A DNA stretch of 64,000 nucleotides from Halalkaliarchaeum desulfuricum (lineage in GTDB: Archaea; Halobacteriota; Halobacteria; Halobacteriales; Haloferacaceae): the NCBI RefSeq assembly GCF_002952775.1, contig NZ_CP025066.1, forward strand, positions 186,001 to 250,000, written 5' to 3'. Made by a program: the position numbers and the translations under genes. The notes under the pieces were generated by a model. It was not told the origin of the DNA. It searched no databases and was given only the letters and a program-made list of their open reading frames with translations. This document shows positions 19,178 through 28,145 of this stretch, one piece after another. Each line of letters starts with the position of its first letter. Within the stretch, counting starts at the first letter, position 1.

Positions 19178-20656
19178 TCAAAGCTGCTCGATCAGCGTCT
19201 CGTCCGGGTGAAGTATCCTGATCACCTCCGCCCGTTCGGAGAGCGCAATCGCGTCCTCGAGTTTCGGCTCCGAATCCGCGTAGACCGTCACCACTGGGTC
19301 GCCCGAGGTGATTTCTTTTCCAACTCCTGTATGCATCTGCAGTCCCGCCGCCATGTCCTTCGGCGCACCCGCACGCCGTGCCAGTTCGCTCACCACCGAG
19401 TTGTCGACGTGTGCGACCACGCCGTCGCGGCCGGCAGTGAGTGTCCGGGTGTGTTCTCCGACCCGAATGTCGTCGACCGAGACGTCCGGATCGCCGTCCT
19501 GTGCGGCCACGATCGATCGGAACGTCTCGAGGGCTCGCCCCGACCCGAGGATCTCCTCGGCGTCGGCGTCGACGTCACACTCCGAGAGCAGAATGGACGC
19601 GAGCCGAACGCCTTTCGATCGCAAGTCCGGCGGTCCGTCCCCCTGCAGCACTTCGAGCACGTCCTGGGCCTCGTGTGCGGGACCGATCCCCACTCCGATC
19701 GGGCCGTCCCCTCTGGTGATCGCACACCGAATCCGCATGTCGAGTCGCTCGCCGACGCGCTTGAAGTCCCTCGCGAGCTTCCGTGCCTCGGTGTGGCTCG
19801 TAACTTTGGCGCTTTCCCCGTACGGGATATCGATCACGACGTGGGTCGAACCCGCGCTGCGCTTTTTCGAGAGCACCGACGCGATCACCTGGCCCTCGGG
19901 ATCGAGCGATAGCGGCGTCTCGACGCGGATGATGCGGTCGTCGACGGGCGACAGCTCGATTGCCCCACCCCAGACGAGACAACCGTTGGTTTCCCCGACG
20001 ACTCGACGGATCTCGTCTGCGTCCAGTTCGACGTCACAAAACACCTCCATCGTGTCGGCCGTCCCCGCCGGAGACGTGATTCCTCGCGAAGAAGTTTTCG
20101 GGATCTTCACGCCCGCGGCCGCGACGATCGCCACGACGATCGGTGTCGTCCGGTTTCCAGGCACGCCACCGATGCTGTGTTTGTCCGCCACGACCGGCTC
20201 TCCCCACTCGATCCGATCCCCCACGTCTGCCATCGACTCGGTCATGTGGATTGTCTCCCCCAGTGACATCCCGTTGGCGTACACGCCGGCGATGTACGCG
20301 GACAGTTCGACGTCCGTGAGCCGATCGTGGTAGAGGTCCTGCACGATCGTCCGGATCTCCGAGCGGTCGAGCTCGATGTCCTGGAGCTTGCGACGGATGT
20401 ACCGCAACGACTGTGGCTGCGGGGCCGGCTGGACGCCGACGCTTCCCTGGAGGTGTGTAAGCGGATGAGTGACGCCGATCTGTCCGACCGCGACGAGTCC
20501 GGTCGTGACTTTCACGACGCCGATGGCGGTCCCGTCGTCGTAGCGGAGCTGGACGCGATCCATCGGATGAATGCCCAGTTCCCGGGCGTCCTCCTCGTGG
20601 AGCACGACCGTCGGGGTTTCAGTGTCGAGATCGATCTGTACGGTTTCCAGTTCCAT
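19178..20656 (-). CDS. deoA: AMP phosphorylase (archaeal DeoA-type)
   Basis: 492 residues. It converts AMP (and CMP/UMP) plus phosphate to ribose-1,5-bisphosphate and base. This is the first step of the archaeal nucleotide-degradation route, which continues through R15P isomerase and type III RubisCO. An N-terminal archaea-specific barrel domain of ~85 residues precedes the phosphorylase core. Core motifs include KHSIGGVPGNRTTPIVVAIV and KTSSRGITSPAGTADTMEV. The ATG at 20656 fits the family length of ~500; the longer frame upstream has no similarity. The other pathway genes are not in the window. Confidence 0.93.
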   Translation of the reverse strand: MELETVQIDLDTETPTVVLHEEDARELGIHPMDRVQLRYDDGTAIGVVKVTTGLVAVGQIGVTHPLTHLQGSVGVQPAPQPQSLRYIRRKLQDIELDRSEIRTIVQDLYHDRLTDVELSAYIAGVYANGMSLGETIHMTESMADVGDRIEWGEPVVADKHSIGGVPGNRTTPIVVAIVAAAGVKIPKTSSRGITSPAGTADTMEVFCDVELDADEIRRVVGETNGCLVWGGAIELSPVDDRIIRVETPLSLDPEGQVIASVLSKKRSAGSTHVVIDIPYGESAKVTSHTEARKLARDFKRVGERLDMRIRCAITRGDGPIGVGIGPAHEAQDVLEVLQGDGPPDLRSKGVRLASILLSECDVDADAEEILGSGRALETFRSIVAAQDGDPDVSVDDIRVGEHTRTLTAGRDGVVAHVDNSVVSELARRAGAPKDMAAGLQMHTGVGKEITSGDPVVTVYADSEPKLEDAIALSERAEVIRILHPDETLIEQL

Positions 20657-20715
20657 GTCCTCCGGTCGTCCGGAGCCGACAAGACAGTTTCCCGATCTGT
20701 GCCGATTCAAAACCC

Positions 20716-20865
20716 GTGAGCGTTCCGGATGGTTGGGTTCGCGAAGTGGCGCTATTCGGCGGTATCGGCGGACAGGCAGTGCTCGCAATCGGCGTGTTCT
20801 GGTGGGTGCTCTCCAAGAGCGCGACGCTCGGCTACGCCCAGACCACCGCGCTCACGACGATGGTG
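20716..20865 (+). pseudogene. Remnant of the C-terminal membrane domain of a cation-transporting P-type ATPase
   Basis: The frame from the GTG at 20716 reads VREVALFGGIGGQ, then AIGVFWWVLSKSATLGYA, then QTTALTTMV. This resembles the last helices of haloarchaeal P2-type ATPases, where a conserved TALTT(M/L)V is normally followed by FQLFxxFN. Here similarity stops abruptly after TTMV at 20865 and arginine-rich low-complexity sequence follows. Neither the rest of the ATPase nor its C-terminal tail is present. I read it as a gene scar; a short expressed membrane peptide cannot be excluded. Confidence 0.45.
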
Positions 20866-20903
20866 GAACGACGGCGATGTTCGTCGGCGAATGTCGCTGT
20901 GAG

Positions 20904-20960
20904 ACACGATCGGTCGGGGCGCAGTGATCGGTCGGGGCGCAGCGTTCGGTCAGGGCGCTT
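20904..20960. repeat. 18-bp tandem repeat at the 3' end of the ferredoxin gene
   Basis: Three imperfect copies of GATCGGTCGGGGCGCAGT lie between the ATPase remnant and the stop of the ferredoxin gene, overlapping its last codons. They may mark the junction left by the deletion of the ATPase gene. Confidence 0.55.
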
Positions 20961-21543
20961 CGCTGGTCTCCAGCGAGAATTCTTCGCGGGGGTACGCAAC
21001 GCAGGTGAGGGTGTATCCGTCCTCCAGTTCCGCCGCTTCGAGCATCTGCTGGTTGTCGTGGACGACGTAGTCCTCGGAGGGACCGTCCGCAATCCGACCG
21101 GCACACGAGACACACTGGCCCTGCCTGCAGGCGTACGGCATGTCCCACCCTTCGTCCTCGCCGGCCTCGAGCAGCGTTTCGTTGTTCGCGACCTCCACCG
21201 TCTTGCCCTCATTCACGAACTCGACGTCGAAGTATTCGACCTCGTCGTCGGGGATCTCCCCCGGGCTCGTTTCCTCGTCGGCGCCACCCTCGAGTTCGGC
21301 TTCGCCGGTCCCGCCGCCCTCGCCGCCGGCGACGGCGCCTGCTGCTGCCGCCGAAGCGCCCCCACCGATCGAGCGGTTCATCGGCTCGGGGAAGTCGGTC
21401 TCGGGAACGGTCTTCGCTCGACGTTCGAGCAGTTCGTCGGTGATGTCTTCGGCAGACTCCCACTCGGTCCCCCGCGCGAAGTGTAAGACGACCACCACGA
21501 GAACGATCGTGACAGCGAGTCCCAGTGCCAATGGGTCAACCAT
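20950..21543 (-). CDS. Membrane-anchored 2Fe-2S ferredoxin
   Basis: 197 residues from the ATG at 21543. The N-terminal helix (LALGLAVTIVLVVVVLHFA) anchors the protein. A charged and Gly/Ala-rich linker follows, then a plant-type 2Fe-2S domain. Cluster ligands are in CRQGQCVSCAG (Cys-x4-Cys-x2-Cys) with the fourth Cys near the end in LTCVAYP. It presumably passes electrons to a membrane or surface partner. The gene is monocistronic. A frame open 27 codons further upstream crosses the probable promoter and was rejected. Confidence 0.9.
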   Translation of the reverse strand: MVDPLALGLAVTIVLVVVVLHFARGTEWESAEDITDELLERRAKTVPETDFPEPMNRSIGGGASAAAAGAVAGGEGGGTGEAELEGGADEETSPGEIPDDEVEYFDVEFVNEGKTVEVANNETLLEAGEDEGWDMPYACRQGQCVSCAGRIADGPSEDYVVHDNQQMLEAAELEDGYTLTCVAYPREEFSLETSEAP

Positions 21544-21667
21544 GGACTGGGTTATGGAAGGTGTCGTTAAAAAGGATATGTTCCCAGAACAGCCTGCGAC
21601 GGCGATCACGTGTGAGATTGACAAACTCGCATGAAATACTTATGGTGACCGAGAAAATCCGGTGACA

Positions 21668-22768
21668 ATGAATCCGTTCGACACAGTCGACGAGAGCCTG
21701 ATACTCCGTGGGGAAAGCGACTGGTTCACGCCGGATCTGGCGGAGCGTCTGGCTTTTCACCCACTGGAGTGCGTCGACACGGAGTTCCCCCACTACGTTC
21801 GCTCGATCGACTCCCCGGACGGTGTCGTCCGCCCTCGGGAGCGTCATCCGGTGTTCTTCGGCTGTTACGACTGGCACTCGGCGGTCCACAGCCACTGGGC
21901 GCTGATCCGCCAGCTACGGCTGTTCGACGACCATCCCGGGGAGTCGCAGATCCTCGAGAGCATAGACGGGCGTCTCACCCCGGAGAACGTTCGGCGGGAG
22001 GTCGACCACTTCGAGGAGAACCCGTCGTTCGAGAAGCCGTACGGTTGGGCGTGGCTCCTCAGGCTCGCCGCCGAACTCCACTTGTGGGAAGAAGAGCCGG
22101 CGGACGAGTGGCGCGCTACCCTCGAACCGCTGGAGGAGACGATCCGAGACCTCGTCCGTTCTGAGTTGCTCACACGGGATCGACCCTTACGGGATCGACC
22201 CTTCAGGGTCGGAACCCACGGCAACACCGCATTCGCGCTGGCGGCCGTGCTGGATTACGCGACCGTGGTCTCCGATCGCTCGCTGGAGTCGACGACGGTG
22301 GAGACCACACGGGAGTTCTTCGGGGACGACCGCGAGTATCCCGTCGAATACGAACCGCTCGGGTGGGATTTCATCTCCCCTGCACTGACGGAAGCGGATC
22401 TGATGCGCCGGGTGTACGACCCCGAACCGTTCGCAGCGTGGCTGGAGGAGTTTTTCCCCGACGTGACCGAAGCGCCGTTCGATGCGATACTCGAACCGGT
22501 TCAGGTGAACTCCGACCCCGACGAGGAACTCGCGCTCCATCTGGTCGGGCTGAACGTTTCGAAGGCGTGGTGTCTGGCCGGGATCGCGTCGACGCTGGAC
22601 GCCAGCGGAGGACACCGGTACGTGGAACCGTTCTCCGAGAGCGCGAAGAGACACGCGAATGCTGGCCTCGAGGCCGCGTTCACGGACGACTACGCGGGCT
22701 CACACTGGCTTTCGTCGTTCGTGCTGTATCTGCTCACCAGAAACGACGGCGGAATCGCCCCGGATTGA
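21668..22768 (+). CDS. DUF2891 family protein
   Basis: 366 residues, soluble, no signal peptide. Family features include HPVFFGCYDWHSAVHSHWAL near residue 60 and EKPYGWAWLLRLAAEL near 120. The toroid-like helical repeats and a conserved Trp/His-rich centre recall alpha/alpha barrel enzymes acting on sugars, but no activity is known for DUF2891. AAATACTTA lies about 28 bases before the ATG at 21668; a GTG two codons upstream is the alternative. Confidence 0.87.
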   Translation: MNPFDTVDESLILRGESDWFTPDLAERLAFHPLECVDTEFPHYVRSIDSPDGVVRPRERHPVFFGCYDWHSAVHSHWALIRQLRLFDDHPGESQILESIDGRLTPENVRREVDHFEENPSFEKPYGWAWLLRLAAELHLWEEEPADEWRATLEPLEETIRDLVRSELLTRDRPLRDRPFRVGTHGNTAFALAAVLDYATVVSDRSLESTTVETTREFFGDDREYPVEYEPLGWDFISPALTEADLMRRVYDPEPFAAWLEEFFPDVTEAPFDAILEPVQVNSDPDEELALHLVGLNVSKAWCLAGIASTLDASGGHRYVEPFSESAKRHANAGLEAAFTDDYAGSHWLSSFVLYLLTRNDGGIAPD

Positions 22769-22857
22769 CGTCCTCCCCGCCGCGGGTTTCACAACAGGAG
22801 TTCGCAACCGGGGCCGATGCCGTCGCGTTTTTATCCGTCGGGCGATCATCCAGTTGT

Positions 22858-23073
22858 ATGACTCGCTCGGACGCCGGCCGGTCGATGGCGGGGGCTGTGG
22901 TGTTCGATCACGTCCCCGAGACCGACCAATCGTTCGAGAACGTTCTCGCGAAGACCCACGACGATCCGCCAAACGGTCCGACGCTGGGGCCGAGAGTCGT
23001 CGGGGCTCCGATACTCGAACCGGACAGTGACGACGACAAAACGGCGACATCCGGGAGGTCGATCCGACCGTGA
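22858..23073 (+). CDS. Small hypothetical protein, coupled to the DUF457 gene
   Basis: 71 residues, soluble and rich in Asp and Pro (FDHVPETDQSFENVLAKTHDDPP). A TTTTTAT box lies about 27 bases before the ATG. The stop codon overlaps the ATG of the next gene (TGATG), indicating translational coupling. No family was recognised. Promoter position and overlap are the main support that it is real. Confidence 0.6.
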   Translation: MTRSDAGRSMAGAVVFDHVPETDQSFENVLAKTHDDPPNGPTLGPRVVGAPILEPDSDDDKTATSGRSIRP

Positions 23074-23627
23074 TGGCCCCAACTCACGTCGCCGTCGGCG
23101 CGTCGCTCGCGTTGCCACTCCTCGCGGTCGCTCCGGAACTCGCGGTCGTCGGCGCGCTCGCGGGGATCGCCGGGGGGGTCTTTCCGGACCTTGATCTGTT
23201 CACGGGGAAACACCGGAAAACACTCCACTTCCCCGTCCTCTACTGGATCGTTGCCGTTCCCGCTTCGGGTATCGCCGCGTTTTTCCCCTCGCCTGCGACA
23301 GTCGCGGTTGCGGTGTTCTTCCTCTCGGCGGCCGTCCACTCCGTGCTCGACTGGTTCGGTGCCGGAGACGAGCTCAAACCGTGGGAGGGAACGTCGAGGG
23401 AGGGCGTGTACGTTCACGTCATCGGTCGGTGGCTGGAACCGAAGCGGTGGATCAGATACGACGGGTCTCCGGAGGATCTGGCGCTGTCTGCGGGGGTTGC
23501 AGCCCCCGGCCTACTGCTGTACGGGACGCCGATACGGGAACTCCTCGTGGGTGCCCTCTTCGTCGGCGTCGTGTACGCTGTGATCCGACGCCGGGTTCCC
23601 CGGTACGTCGGCCCGTATCTGGAGTGA
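23073..23627 (+). CDS. DUF457/YdjM-type membrane-bound metal-dependent hydrolase family protein
   Basis: 184 residues with about four helices. The family's dispersed His/Asp motifs are present: THVAVGASL at the N-terminus, GGVFPDLDLFTG near 30, RKTLHFPVLYW near 50, and AAVHSVLDWFG near 92. Proteins of this family sit in the membrane and are named as metal-dependent hydrolases from their motif; in vivo substrates are unknown. The ATG at 23073 overlaps the stop of the upstream 71-residue gene (a GTG one codon earlier is also possible). Confidence 0.88.
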   Translation: MAPTHVAVGASLALPLLAVAPELAVVGALAGIAGGVFPDLDLFTGKHRKTLHFPVLYWIVAVPASGIAAFFPSPATVAVAVFFLSAAVHSVLDWFGAGDELKPWEGTSREGVYVHVIGRWLEPKRWIRYDGSPEDLALSAGVAAPGLLLYGTPIRELLVGALFVGVVYAVIRRRVPRYVGPYLE

Positions 23628-23670
23628 CGTTGCCGTCGGCGCTCGTTCGTCGGCGCTCGTTCGTCGACAC

Positions 23671-24009
23671 TCACTCGCCGGCCGGGTCGGCCGGATCCGT
23701 GCCCGGCCGGATCGAGTCGACTCGCCGGAGCTGATAGGAGAGGCCGGCAGCCGCGAACAGCAACACTGCGAGGTTGAATCCGGCCTTCACGACCGGCTCG
23801 TAGGGCTCGGCGATCCACACTTCGATCGCGGCGCCGACCTGGAAGTAAAACTGGAGCGCGGCGACCGCAGCGAGCAGCAGGAACGCCACGAGCAACGCCC
23901 TGTCGAGGTAGCGGCGGAGCCGGTTCGTGGTCGTACTCGATTCGTCCGGCTGTTCGTCGAGTGGCTGTTCGCCCTTCGGTTCGTCTGCGGGGGAGTTGGG
24001 ATCGGTCAT
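23671..24009 (-). CDS. Small two-helix membrane protein
   Basis: 112 residues: an acidic N-terminal tail, a basic stretch (RLRRYLDR), two hydrophobic segments (ALLVAFLLLAAVAALQFYF and FNLAVLLFAAAGLSYQLRR) and a polar tail. It follows the PGF-CTERM protein gene on the same strand after 36 bases, so they are probably co-transcribed. The function is unknown. Confidence 0.72.
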   Translation of the reverse strand: MTDPNSPADEPKGEQPLDEQPDESSTTTNRLRRYLDRALLVAFLLLAAVAALQFYFQVGAAIEVWIAEPYEPVVKAGFNLAVLLFAAAGLSYQLRRVDSIRPGTDPADPAGE

Positions 24010-24045
24010 CGTGGGGAGTTCCGCTTGTGTCTGTATCGGGGTCAG

Positions 24046-25062
24046 TTACCGTTCCGTCCGGCGCGAGCGAGCCAACAGCAGCGCGAGCGCGATCACCGCG
24101 ACGAGGGCAGCGACAGGTCCGAACCCGGGGGTTTCCTCCTCTGCGTCCCGGGGGGCGGGCGTCGCTTCGGGGCGGGGTTCGTCCGCCTCCTCTGCGAACT
24201 CCTCGATCTCGAACTCGATCTCCTCGCGCGTTTCGTCCACGTCGAGCGTCTCCTGGGGGTCGAGGTTCGCCGCCTCGCGCGTCTCGTCGATGATGACGTC
24301 GTCGCGAACCAGCGCGGCGTCGACGTAGTAGTTGTAGCCGTCGGGGACCTCGACGGTCGCGTCGACGGAGTGTGTCCGGCCGGGTCGCAGTTCGCCGACC
24401 GGTTCGACTGTCTCGTCGGCGACGACGTTCGAGTCGGCCTGGCGGAGCACGATCCGGAGTTCGACGTCGTCGACGGGGTCGTCCCCGCCGTTGGCGACCA
24501 GCGCGGAGATCCGCAGCGTTGCCGTCCCGTCGGCCGCGTCCTCGACGCCGACCGACAGCGACGGCAGGACCGGCCGGTCGGCAAAGGAGACGGTGGTTCG
24601 TTCGTACGGCGGTTCGAGCGCTTCGACCCCGCGGATCGTCGTCGTCGAGGTGTCGAGCCGTTCGGTTCCCCGGAACACGGTCGTCTCGAGGCGGTAGCCA
24701 CCCTCACGAGGGACCGAAAGCGTCGCGTCGACCGACTGTTCGCCGTCGACGTCGACCTCGCCCACGTCGACGGTCTCCTCTGCGGCGAGGAGCCCGGAAT
24801 CGGCGTCGTAGGCGCGGTGACGGACGGTCACGTTGTCCGCGGCGTTACCGCGGTGGGCGAGCGCAGTCGATAGCTGGAGCTGGACGGTTTCGCCGGTCAC
24901 TTCTGCCGGAGAGACGGCCACCTCGGCGATTCCGACGTGGCCGGGCTCTACGGGATCCTCGACGCCCGGATCCGCGAGCACGCCCGGTCCGGCGAGGGCG
25001 GCGATCGCGACGACCACGAGCAGACCGAGCGCGGCCGCCGCGAGGAGGGCTTCGCGGTTCAT
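24046..25062 (-). CDS. PGF-CTERM surface protein with repeated beta domains (DUF7490-like)
   Basis: 338 residues. An N-terminal hydrophobic helix precedes two Ig-like beta domains (GHVGIAEVAVSPAEVTGE... and LPSLSVGVEDAADGTATLRI...). A Glu/Pro-rich stalk follows, and the C-terminus ends in TPGFGPVAALVAVIALALLL plus arginines. That tripartite end is the PGF-CTERM signal, which haloarchaea process with archaeosortase A and lipid attachment. The protein is therefore predicted to be anchored on the cell surface. The assignment of the sorting signal is strong; the ligand or role is unknown. Confidence 0.85.
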   Translation of the reverse strand: MNREALLAAAALGLLVVVAIAALAGPGVLADPGVEDPVEPGHVGIAEVAVSPAEVTGETVQLQLSTALAHRGNAADNVTVRHRAYDADSGLLAAEETVDVGEVDVDGEQSVDATLSVPREGGYRLETTVFRGTERLDTSTTTIRGVEALEPPYERTTVSFADRPVLPSLSVGVEDAADGTATLRISALVANGGDDPVDDVELRIVLRQADSNVVADETVEPVGELRPGRTHSVDATVEVPDGYNYYVDAALVRDDVIIDETREAANLDPQETLDVDETREEIEFEIEEFAEEADEPRPEATPAPRDAEEETPGFGPVAALVAVIALALLLARSRRTER

Positions 25063-25164
25063 GCGCGGAGGAATTTACGACCGAGGGGTAAGTCTTTTGT
25101 GCCGGAAAAATATCCGCTCTTCCTCTCCCCTCCCAAAAGCGACACCTGCCGACTCCCGGACCGA

Positions 25165-25170
25165 TTATAT
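25165..25170 (+). promoter_or_regulatory. TATA box of the universal stress protein gene
   Basis: TTATAT lies 24-29 bases before the ATG at 25194, fitting a leaderless transcript. Confidence 0.6.
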
Positions 25171-25193
25171 GCTCCGGCAACACACGCACTCGT

Positions 25194-25589
25194 ATGACGA
25201 CGTTCGTTCTGGCGACGAATGGGGTTCACGTGAGCTCGACGCTGTGTGATTATCTCGACGACCGCCTCGAGGCGGGCGACACCGTCCACGCGGTGAACTC
25301 ACAGCGCGGAGGCGACGACACCAGCGCCGAGGATGTCCGGGACGGCGAGGAGGCGCTGAACGTCGTCTCCTCCCGGCTGGGAACGCTCGCAACCGTCGAA
25401 ACCCACCAGTTCGTTCGCGGCAACCCTCCGGCGACGGACGTCCTCAGGTTCGCCGAGGAGATCGACGCCGACGAGCTCGTCATCGGGGTTCGTGACCGAT
25501 CCCCGGCCGGGAAGGCGCTGTTCGGCAGCGTCGCACAGAAGCTGCTTTTGAATACGGACCGGCCGGTCGTGGTCGTCCCGCGGGAATAA
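25194..25589 (+). CDS. Universal stress protein (UspA family)
   Basis: 131 residues, a single Usp domain. The C-terminal nucleotide-binding pattern GVRDRSPAGKALFGSVAQKLL followed by DRPVVVVP corresponds to G-x2-G-x9-G-(S/T) with a close variant at the first glycines, so ATP binding is plausible. It is monocistronic with a clear TATA box. The stress that induces it cannot be inferred. Confidence 0.88.
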   Translation: MTTFVLATNGVHVSSTLCDYLDDRLEAGDTVHAVNSQRGGDDTSAEDVRDGEEALNVVSSRLGTLATVETHQFVRGNPPATDVLRFAEEIDADELVIGVRDRSPAGKALFGSVAQKLLLNTDRPVVVVPRE

Positions 25590-25611
25590 GCCGGTCGCCG
25601 GCGCGTCCGAA

Positions 25612-26859
25612 CTACGGTGTCTCCTCGATGAGGAACTCAGCGAGCGTCGGCACGAACGTTCCGATGTCGGTGACCATTCCGATGGCCTGCGAGGAGCCGC
25701 GATCGAGCAACTGCGTCACCGTCGCGGGGTTGATGTCGACACAGACGGTCTTCGTCGTCGACGGGAGACAGTTCCCGACGGCAACCGAGTGGAGAAGCGT
25801 CGACAGCATCAACACGAGGTCCGCCTCGTGTGCCTGTTCCCGGATGGCGTCCTGTGCTTCGACCGCGTCGGTGATCGTGTCGGGCAAGGGTCCGTCGTCA
25901 CGGATCGATCCCGCCAGCACGTACGGCACGTCGTTTTCGACGCACTCGTACATCACCCCGTCCGTAATCACGCCCGCCTCGACCGCCTCGGCGATGCCGC
26001 CGTGCCTGATCACCTCGCTTATGGTGTAGATGTGGTGTTTGTGTCCCTTCCGTGGATGTTCGAGCGTGTCGACGTCGACCCCCAAAGACGTCCCGTACAG
26101 GTTGCGCTCGATGTCGTGTGTCGCAAAGCCGTTCCCTGCCGACAAGGCGTCGACGAACCCCGCCCGGACGAGCCGCGCGAGGTCTTCTCCCGCGCCCGCG
26201 TGGATCACTGCAGGTCCGACGACCACGAGTACGTTCCCCCCAGACTCGTGGGTGGCCTCGATCTCCTCTGCGACCTCCCGGATCGTCGACTCCGAGGGAC
26301 GTTCCGCCGAGACGCCGCCCTGCATGAACCCGAACGGGCCCGAGGCGTCTCGGGGTCGCTCCGGCGGGCGAACGCGGATCCCCGTCTCCCCGACGACGAC
26401 CAGGTCGTCCTCCTCGATCGCGTTCAGAACCTTCGTGTACGCCCGCGGTTCGGCCGTCCCTTCCTCGCCCCCAGGGTCGACGACGATCGCACAGTCCATC
26501 TCCACCCGTTCGACCTCGAGCCATTCTCCGTTGTATCGCACCGCAGTCGGATGGTTCGTGGTGGAGTAGAACCCGGGCGGGACCACCTGGTCGGCCGGCG
26601 CCGCCTCGAGTGTCGCGTCCCGCGGATTCGTGAGCATCGCCCCGTTCTGGTGGAGCTCGTGGATGATCGACTGCAGAGTCGGCTCCTCCTCGGCGGTGAC
26701 GACCATCCGGCAGTAGGAGGTTTCGTCTTTCCGCGTTCCGACATCGAACTGCTCGACCTCGAAGGTCCCTCCGAGCTCCATGATCGCAGCGAAACACTGC
26801 TGCATTGTCCCGGAGTCGATGATGTGCCCCTCCAGTTCGACTGTGCGCGAGTAGGTCAT
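25612..26859 (-). CDS. LOR/SDH-type ornithine cyclodeaminase (TIGR00300 / MMP1218 family)
   Basis: 415 residues. The first ~100 residues resemble the LOR/SDH bifunctional-enzyme domain ([25 protein letters not shown]). The rest is the Rossmann-like domain typical of the archaeal alternative ornithine cyclodeaminase, with [27 protein letters not shown], and [10 protein letters not shown] near the end. The family converts ornithine to proline and ammonia with a nucleotide cofactor. It is unrelated to the mu-crystallin-type gene at 8207. The gene is divergent from purC across a 170-base region that holds an inverted repeat. Confidence 0.85.
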   Translation of the reverse strand: MTYSRTVELEGHIIDSGTMQQCFAAIMELGGTFEVEQFDVGTRKDETSYCRMVVTAEEEPTLQSIIHELHQNGAMLTNPRDATLEAAPADQVVPPGFYSTTNHPTAVRYNGEWLEVERVEMDCAIVVDPGGEEGTAEPRAYTKVLNAIEEDDLVVVGETGIRVRPPERPRDASGPFGFMQGGVSAERPSESTIREVAEEIEATHESGGNVLVVVGPAVIHAGAGEDLARLVRAGFVDALSAGNGFATHDIERNLYGTSLGVDVDTLEHPRKGHKHHIYTISEVIRHGGIAEAVEAGVITDGVMYECVENDVPYVLAGSIRDDGPLPDTITDAVEAQDAIREQAHEADLVLMLSTLLHSVAVGNCLPSTTKTVCVDINPATVTQLLDRGSSQAIGMVTDIGTFVPTLAEFLIEETP

Positions 26860-26925
26860 GCACGGGCGAACGGCGTCCGTCGGTATGTGGGTTGCGACAC
26901 GACCGATGTTTGCTCAATTCTGTCG

Positions 26926-26945
26926 ATATCCACTATTGTGGATAT
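26926..26945. promoter_or_regulatory. Inverted repeat between divergent genes, possible operator
   Basis: Perfect 8-bp arms ATATCCAC and GTGGATAT flank a 4-base spacer TATT. The site lies 81 bases before the purC start and 67 bases before the divergent TIGR00300 gene, beside TATA-like GATATAAC sequences. This geometry suggests a dimeric regulator. Confidence 0.55.
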
Positions 26946-27029
26946 AACCCCCAGATAGCTACCGATATAACGGCACCAAAGTGGGATGATTGGGACACAT
27001 TGATACGGAAGGGCCCCGCGTACACCCAC

Positions 27030-28097
27030 ATGACGAGCGTGAAGGAGTTCCGGATCGAAACCGAGCCGACTGCGACTGACGCGGGCCGCGGCCGGTTTTA
27101 CTTCACCGACGCGTACTCGGTGTTCGACTGGGGGCAGATGCCGGATCCGATTCCGAACAAGGGGGCGAGCCTCTGTGTGATGGGTGCAGACAACTTCGAG
27201 CGGCTCGAAACCGAGGGGATTCCGACCCACTATCGGGGGGTCGTGCCTGCCACGGGCGACGAAGCAGCCGGAAATGCCGAGGCGACATCGCTTTCGGCCG
27301 CCGCCGAGACGGTCACGGTCGGCGGGGCCGAACCGCCACGCGAGATGGCGATCGAACTCACGCAGGTTCCCGACCTGCCGTACGACGGCGAGTCGTACGG
27401 CTACGACGCGTACCACGCCGAGGCGGGCGACAACTACCTCGTCCCGCTGGAGGTCGTGTTCCGCAACACCGTCCCCGTCGGATCGAGCCTCCGATCCCGG
27501 ACCGACCCCGGCAATCTCGGATTGGACTTCGACTCCTGGCCCGACGAGACGGTCGAACTTCCCGAGCCTGTGGTCGAGTTTTCCACCAAGTACGAGGAGC
27601 AGGACCGGTATCTCGACCGGGGCGAGGCAGACGAGATCGCAGGGAAGGCCGACGTCGACGATCTCGAGGTGCTCGCCCGCGAAGTGAACGATATCGTCAC
27701 GGAACAGGCGACTGGGGCGGGATTCGTCCACGAGGACGGGAAAATAGAGGTCATGTACCACGACGGCACGCTTCGCGTGGCGGACGTCGTCGGGACGTTC
27801 GACGAAAACAGGTTCTCCTACGGCGGACAGGAGCTCTCGAAGGAGGTCATCCGACAGTGGTACAAGCGGGAACAGCCCGAGTGGGTCGACGCCGTCGCGG
27901 CCGCAAAGCGGGAGGTCGCACAACGGGAGATCGCCGACTGGCGGCAGCTCTGTTCGGTCGAACCGACGTCGCTTCCGGCGAACGTCCTCGAGGTGGTTTC
28001 GAACCTGTATACGGCCGGTGCGAACGCGTACACCGGGCGCGAGTGGTTCGACGCACCCCCGATCGGTGACGTCGTCGAAACCGTCCGACGGCTGTAG
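27030..28097 (+). CDS. purC: Phosphoribosylaminoimidazole-succinocarboxamide synthase
   Basis: SAICAR synthetase of de novo purine synthesis, joining CAIR and aspartate with ATP. The 355-residue protein is the long haloarchaeal form. Recognisable parts are [17 protein letters not shown] at the N-terminus (the GK..D-SVFD region of the family), [17 protein letters not shown], and [22 protein letters not shown] near the C-terminus. The ATG at 27030 is chosen because the frame upstream crosses the inverted repeat and promoter. No other purine genes are adjacent. Confidence 0.92.
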   Translation: MTSVKEFRIETEPTATDAGRGRFYFTDAYSVFDWGQMPDPIPNKGASLCVMGADNFERLETEGIPTHYRGVVPATGDEAAGNAEATSLSAAAETVTVGGAEPPREMAIELTQVPDLPYDGESYGYDAYHAEAGDNYLVPLEVVFRNTVPVGSSLRSRTDPGNLGLDFDSWPDETVELPEPVVEFSTKYEEQDRYLDRGEADEIAGKADVDDLEVLAREVNDIVTEQATGAGFVHEDGKIEVMYHDGTLRVADVVGTFDENRFSYGGQELSKEVIRQWYKREQPEWVDAVAAAKREVAQREIADWRQLCSVEPTSLPANVLEVVSNLYTAGANAYTGREWFDAPPIGDVVETVRRL

Positions 28098-28145
28098 CAC
28101 TCGACAGCGAACGCGCTCGTGACGGACGTCACCGTCTGGAGCCGC

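Noticed and set aside
20656-21486. A single 256-residue protein from 20716
   Set aside because: Only the first 50 residues look protein-like; the rest is antisense to the 2Fe-2S ferredoxin gene.
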